From: Bacillota bacterium | GTDB taxonomy: Bacteria; Bacillota; Clostridia; Christensenellales; CAG-138 | DNA: 25,786 nucleotides | Reading direction: 5' to 3' | Assembly: GCA_023395595.1 (NCBI GenBank) | Contig: JAEWYO010000020.1 | Span: forward strand, 1 to 25,786 | In this document: positions 23,548 to 25,786 of the stretch, in pieces | Numbering within the stretch: the first letter of the stretch is position 1 | How the letters are laid out: every line of letters starts with the position of its first letter | Program-made: the position numbers and the translations under genes | Notes under the pieces: model-generated | What the model was told of the DNA's origin: nothing | What the model saw: the letters and a program-made list of their open reading frames with translations, nothing else | Databases searched by the model: none

Positions 23548-24861
23548 TTATTCGTTTCGAATAGCCGCCAGCGGGGAGAGTTTCATCGCGCGGATGGCGG
23601 GATACATGCCCGCGGCAACCGCAACGATGATCGAAAATCCAACCGCGCCAAATACCAGATAGGCGGGGATGATACTCCTGAGTCCCGAACTTGCCAGCAG
23701 TACGTTGAGCAACGCAGAGATGCCGAAGCTTAAGCCCATGCCCAGCGCGCCGCCAAAGAGGCCAATGTAGGCCGCCTCCGCGAGGAACAGCCCCGCGATG
23801 TTGTCGATCCGGCAGCCGAGCACCTTGATAATGCCGATCTCCTTGGTACGCTCGAAGATGCTCATCATCATCGTGTTCATGATGCCGATTGCGGCAACCA
23901 GCAGCGCAACACCGCCGATGGCACCGAGCAGGTATTGCACGTTTTGCGTGCTCTTTTCTGCCATCTCAACCGCGTCCTGGAGGCTGTAGGTGCCGTAGCC
24001 CATCTCTGAGATCGCATTTTTCACCGCTTTTACATCCGAGATGTCGGCGCACTTGACCAGAACGGTATCGTACTTTCCGGGTTTATAGTTCGTAAAGTCC
24101 TTGTTGGCTTTTGCGATTTTTTCCAGCTGCGTCGCGTCCATGATGCAATAGTTGGAGAAATCGTTGTTCTCCTGATCCATGATGCCGGTGACTTTCAGCT
24201 TGTAAAACTCGCCCAGCGGTTTCGGGGGTTCGCCGGTGCCGTCGTCCGTTGTGACGATGTTCGTCTGCGTGTAGATATTGCGGTAATCGAACGTGAGTTG
24301 CATGCGAGAGTCCTTGGTCACCTTCGGATTGCCGTTTTTATCCACCGCCTGGCGATAGTTGTCGGGGCTGTAGAAGCCTTGCAGCGTCCAGGCACCGAGC
24401 GCGATTTCGTAGGTTGTCGAGCCGCCTGACTCGGGGAGTTCGCCTTCTGCAAGCGTGAGGCCAAACTGCTTCGCCTGCTCTTTGGTTACGCCCAGGATGG
24501 ACGCATCCACCGCGTATCTGCCGCTCTTGATCATGCCATAGGTTTCGACCAGCGGCATGACGGCCTGCACGCCTTCAATCTTCTTGAATTCGGCAATCGC
24601 CTTTTTGTTGAGTTCCTTCTGGCGCGAGCCACCACCGCCGTTCCCGCTTGAGACATAGGACCAGGCATTGACGCGGATGGTGGTCAGGCTGCCCGTTCCG
24701 GCAAAGCTCTCGATGGTCGCCTGCTTGATGCCGATGCCCAGAGACACCATTACCACGATGGAGGCAACGCCGATCACCATGCCCAGAACGGTCAGAAACG
24801 CCCGCAGTTTTCGCCGCCACAGATTCAGAAACGCTGTGGTCAGCAGATCTTTTATGCTCAT
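23548..24861 (-). CDS. MacB-like ABC transporter permease
   Basis: 437 aa. The N-terminus IKDLLTTAFLNLWRRKLRAFLTVLGMVIGVASIVVMVSLGIG is the MacB/YknZ-type first helix with its basic lead. A large extracytoplasmic domain (about 45-310) follows, and the C-terminal FtsX domain has three helices around LLGAIGGVALLVAAIGIMNTMMMSIFERTKEIGIIKVLG, where TKEIGIIKVLG is the hallmark coupling stretch. Family members export peptides or act as mechanotransmission complexes. No ATPase or membrane-fusion gene is within this window, but the partial gene upstream is likely operonic (34 bases apart) and an ATPase may lie beyond it. ATG 24861 follows GGAGG by about 6 bases; an in-frame start at 25026 is within the upstream gene and is rejected. 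Confidence 0.93.
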   Translation of the reverse strand: MSIKDLLTTAFLNLWRRKLRAFLTVLGMVIGVASIVVMVSLGIGIKQATIESFAGTGSLTTIRVNAWSYVSSGNGGGGSRQKELNKKAIAEFKKIEGVQAVMPLVETYGMIKSGRYAVDASILGVTKEQAKQFGLTLAEGELPESGGSTTYEIALGAWTLQGFYSPDNYRQAVDKNGNPKVTKDSRMQLTFDYRNIYTQTNIVTTDDGTGEPPKPLGEFYKLKVTGIMDQENNDFSNYCIMDATQLEKIAKANKDFTNYKPGKYDTVLVKCADISDVKAVKNAISEMGYGTYSLQDAVEMAEKSTQNVQYLLGAIGGVALLVAAIGIMNTMMMSIFERTKEIGIIKVLGCRIDNIAGLFLAEAAYIGLFGGALGMGLSFGISALLNVLLASSGLRSIIPAYLVFGAVGFSIIVAVAAGMYPAIRAMKLSPLAAIRNE

Positions 24862-24895
24862 TGTTCCTCCAGTTGCGCGGGTTCGCGCCGGACGG

Positions 24896-25786
24896 TTACT
24901 CTTCTTCGAGGGCGCGTTCGCGTTTCTTCTTCGCCTTGATGCCAAGGAAGACAGCGCCGGTTGCGGCCGCGATGCCGCCGAGGGTCCAGAAGACCCAACC
25001 GATATTTGCGCCCGCGGGCTTATCACCGGGGACTTCCATACCGCCGTTGCCGGGGGAGGCTATGTCGCCGCCCGCCTGTTCCTCGTTGACAAACATGCTC
25101 ATCGGCAGGAGCTCTTCGGTCGCCTTGCCGTTGACGTCTTCGTAGGTGACGCGAACTTGCGCATCGACTTGGCCGGCCGTGGTCGGGGTCACGTTCAGGT
25201 CCGCACGCATCGTGCCACCGGCTGCGATGTTGCCGCCGAAATAGCTTTCTTCGAGGGTGACGCCGTCGCCAACCACGTCCACCATGCAGTTATACAGCGT
25301 GGTTTTGCCGAGGTTGTAGAGCGTTACGCCAACGGCGACGTTGCCGCCAACCCACGGGTCATCATAGATTTTCGGGTCGTTGATGACCACGCGCGCTTTC
25401 TGACGCACAGGAACGCTGACGCTTGCGGTTTCGTCAAAGGCGCTGCGGTTCTTCGTGCCTTCGTAGGAAAGCTTGATCGAGAGCAACTGCGATTTCGGGT
25501 CTGCGTCCGGCGCAACCTGAAGTTTGATGGAGAGTACATAGGCGTCATCCTTGTCGATGGTGCCGATGTAGATGCTGTTGCTGCCGCCCGGTGCGGGGAG
25601 GATCACGCCGGCTTCGTTGGAGAGTTCGAGCGTGAGGTTTGCGATGGCTTCGCGCTTGGAGGTGTTGGCCACCACGAGGCGCAGGGTGATGGTGTCTCCG
25701 GCGTAGATGGGGTCTTCGCTGAAGCTGTAGGACTCCAGAATGACTTTCGGCTTGGTTTTGTAGCCGCTGCCGCCACCGCTGGAGCT
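24896..25786 (-). CDS. Extracellular CARDB/COG1361-like protein with C-terminal anchor (5' end outside window)
   Basis: The last 296 residues; the frame is open through the window edge, so the start is not seen. It begins SSSGGGSGYKTKPKVILES, a flexible linker, then a beta-sandwich repeat of the CARDB/NEW1-like kind (YAGDTITLRLVVANTSKREAI and later VGGNVAVGVTLYNLGKTTLYNCMVDV, two copies about 115 residues apart). Near the C-terminus are a Gly/Pro linker, a hydrophobic helix (NIGWVFWTLGGIAAATGAVFLGI) and a charged tail KAKKKRERALEEE. So it is an outside-facing protein held by one helix. It precedes the MacB-like permease by 34 bases and probably acts with it, perhaps as its extracytoplasmic partner (inference). 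Confidence 0.8.
   Translation of the reverse strand, partial: SSSGGGSGYKTKPKVILESYSFSEDPIYAGDTITLRLVVANTSKREAIANLTLELSNEAGVILPAPGGSNSIYIGTIDKDDAYVLSIKLQVAPDADPKSQLLSIKLSYEGTKNRSAFDETASVSVPVRQKARVVINDPKIYDDPWVGGNVAVGVTLYNLGKTTLYNCMVDVVGDGVTLEESYFGGNIAAGGTMRADLNVTPTTAGQVDAQVRVTYEDVNGKATEELLPMSMFVNEEQAGGDIASPGNGGMEVPGDKPAGANIGWVFWTLGGIAAATGAVFLGIKAKKKRERALEEE

Overview
The window looks like a chromosomal segment of a low-GC-phylum (Firmicutes), probably clostridial, anaerobe whose own composition is fairly GC-rich. Evidence: a DnaD/DnaI-type replication pair, a YozG/DUF2975 pair, DegV/FakA-type proteins, DUF3048 (YerB-like) lipoproteins, a membrane-anchored cohesin-domain protein, and strong GGAGG ribosome sites. 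I saw no rRNA, tRNA, CRISPR array, transposase or phage module. The assignment comes from gene families, not from a marker search.

Layout. Bases 1-660 hold a membrane-anchored XRE regulator. Bases 675-5770 hold housekeeping genes: secA behind its own terminator and extended -10 promoter, prfB without the programmed frameshift, and a stand-alone ProB-like amino-acid kinase. Bases 5697-7749 form a compact operon: DUF2975 membrane protein, YozG-type repressor and DUF4173 membrane protein. It sits behind a promoter wrapped in a CAATAAAT palindrome that looks like its autoregulatory operator. Bases 7757-11535 (minus strand) form a four-gene operon: an ECF-sigma-region-2-like membrane protein, a DnaD-family primosome protein, a DnaI/DnaC-like helicase loader and rsmI.

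Bases 11595-15006 (plus) hold a long-leadered FakA/DegV fusion for fatty-acid phosphorylation, then DUF1295 and DUF2177 membrane proteins. At 15085-15756 is a TrmN6-like methyltransferase that appears to be leaderless. At 15755-17787 a methylthioadenosine-phosphorylase-like gene and an MtnA-like isomerase are divergently arranged, giving the first two steps of 5'-methylthioadenosine salvage. Bases 17802-21100 (minus) hold a surface-protein operon: a cohesin-domain membrane protein and two overlapping DUF3048 lipoproteins, all with Pro/Thr-rich linkers. At 21274-22122 is a D-amino-acid aminotransferase.

Bases 22159-22749 are the most foreign-looking stretch. An AT-rich small gene with its own promoter lies between two nearly identical ~47-bp hairpin repeats, in the convergent gap between dat and a metal-dependent cyclase gene. 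Bases 22757-25786 (minus) hold the cyclase, a MacB-like ABC permease and the 3' part of an extracellular CARDB-like anchored protein that runs off the window.

The best candidates for something undescribed are the repeat-flanked AT-rich gene, the sigma-like membrane protein leading a replication-initiation operon, the FakA-DegV fusion, and the CAATAAAT operator of the DUF2975/YozG/DUF4173 operon.
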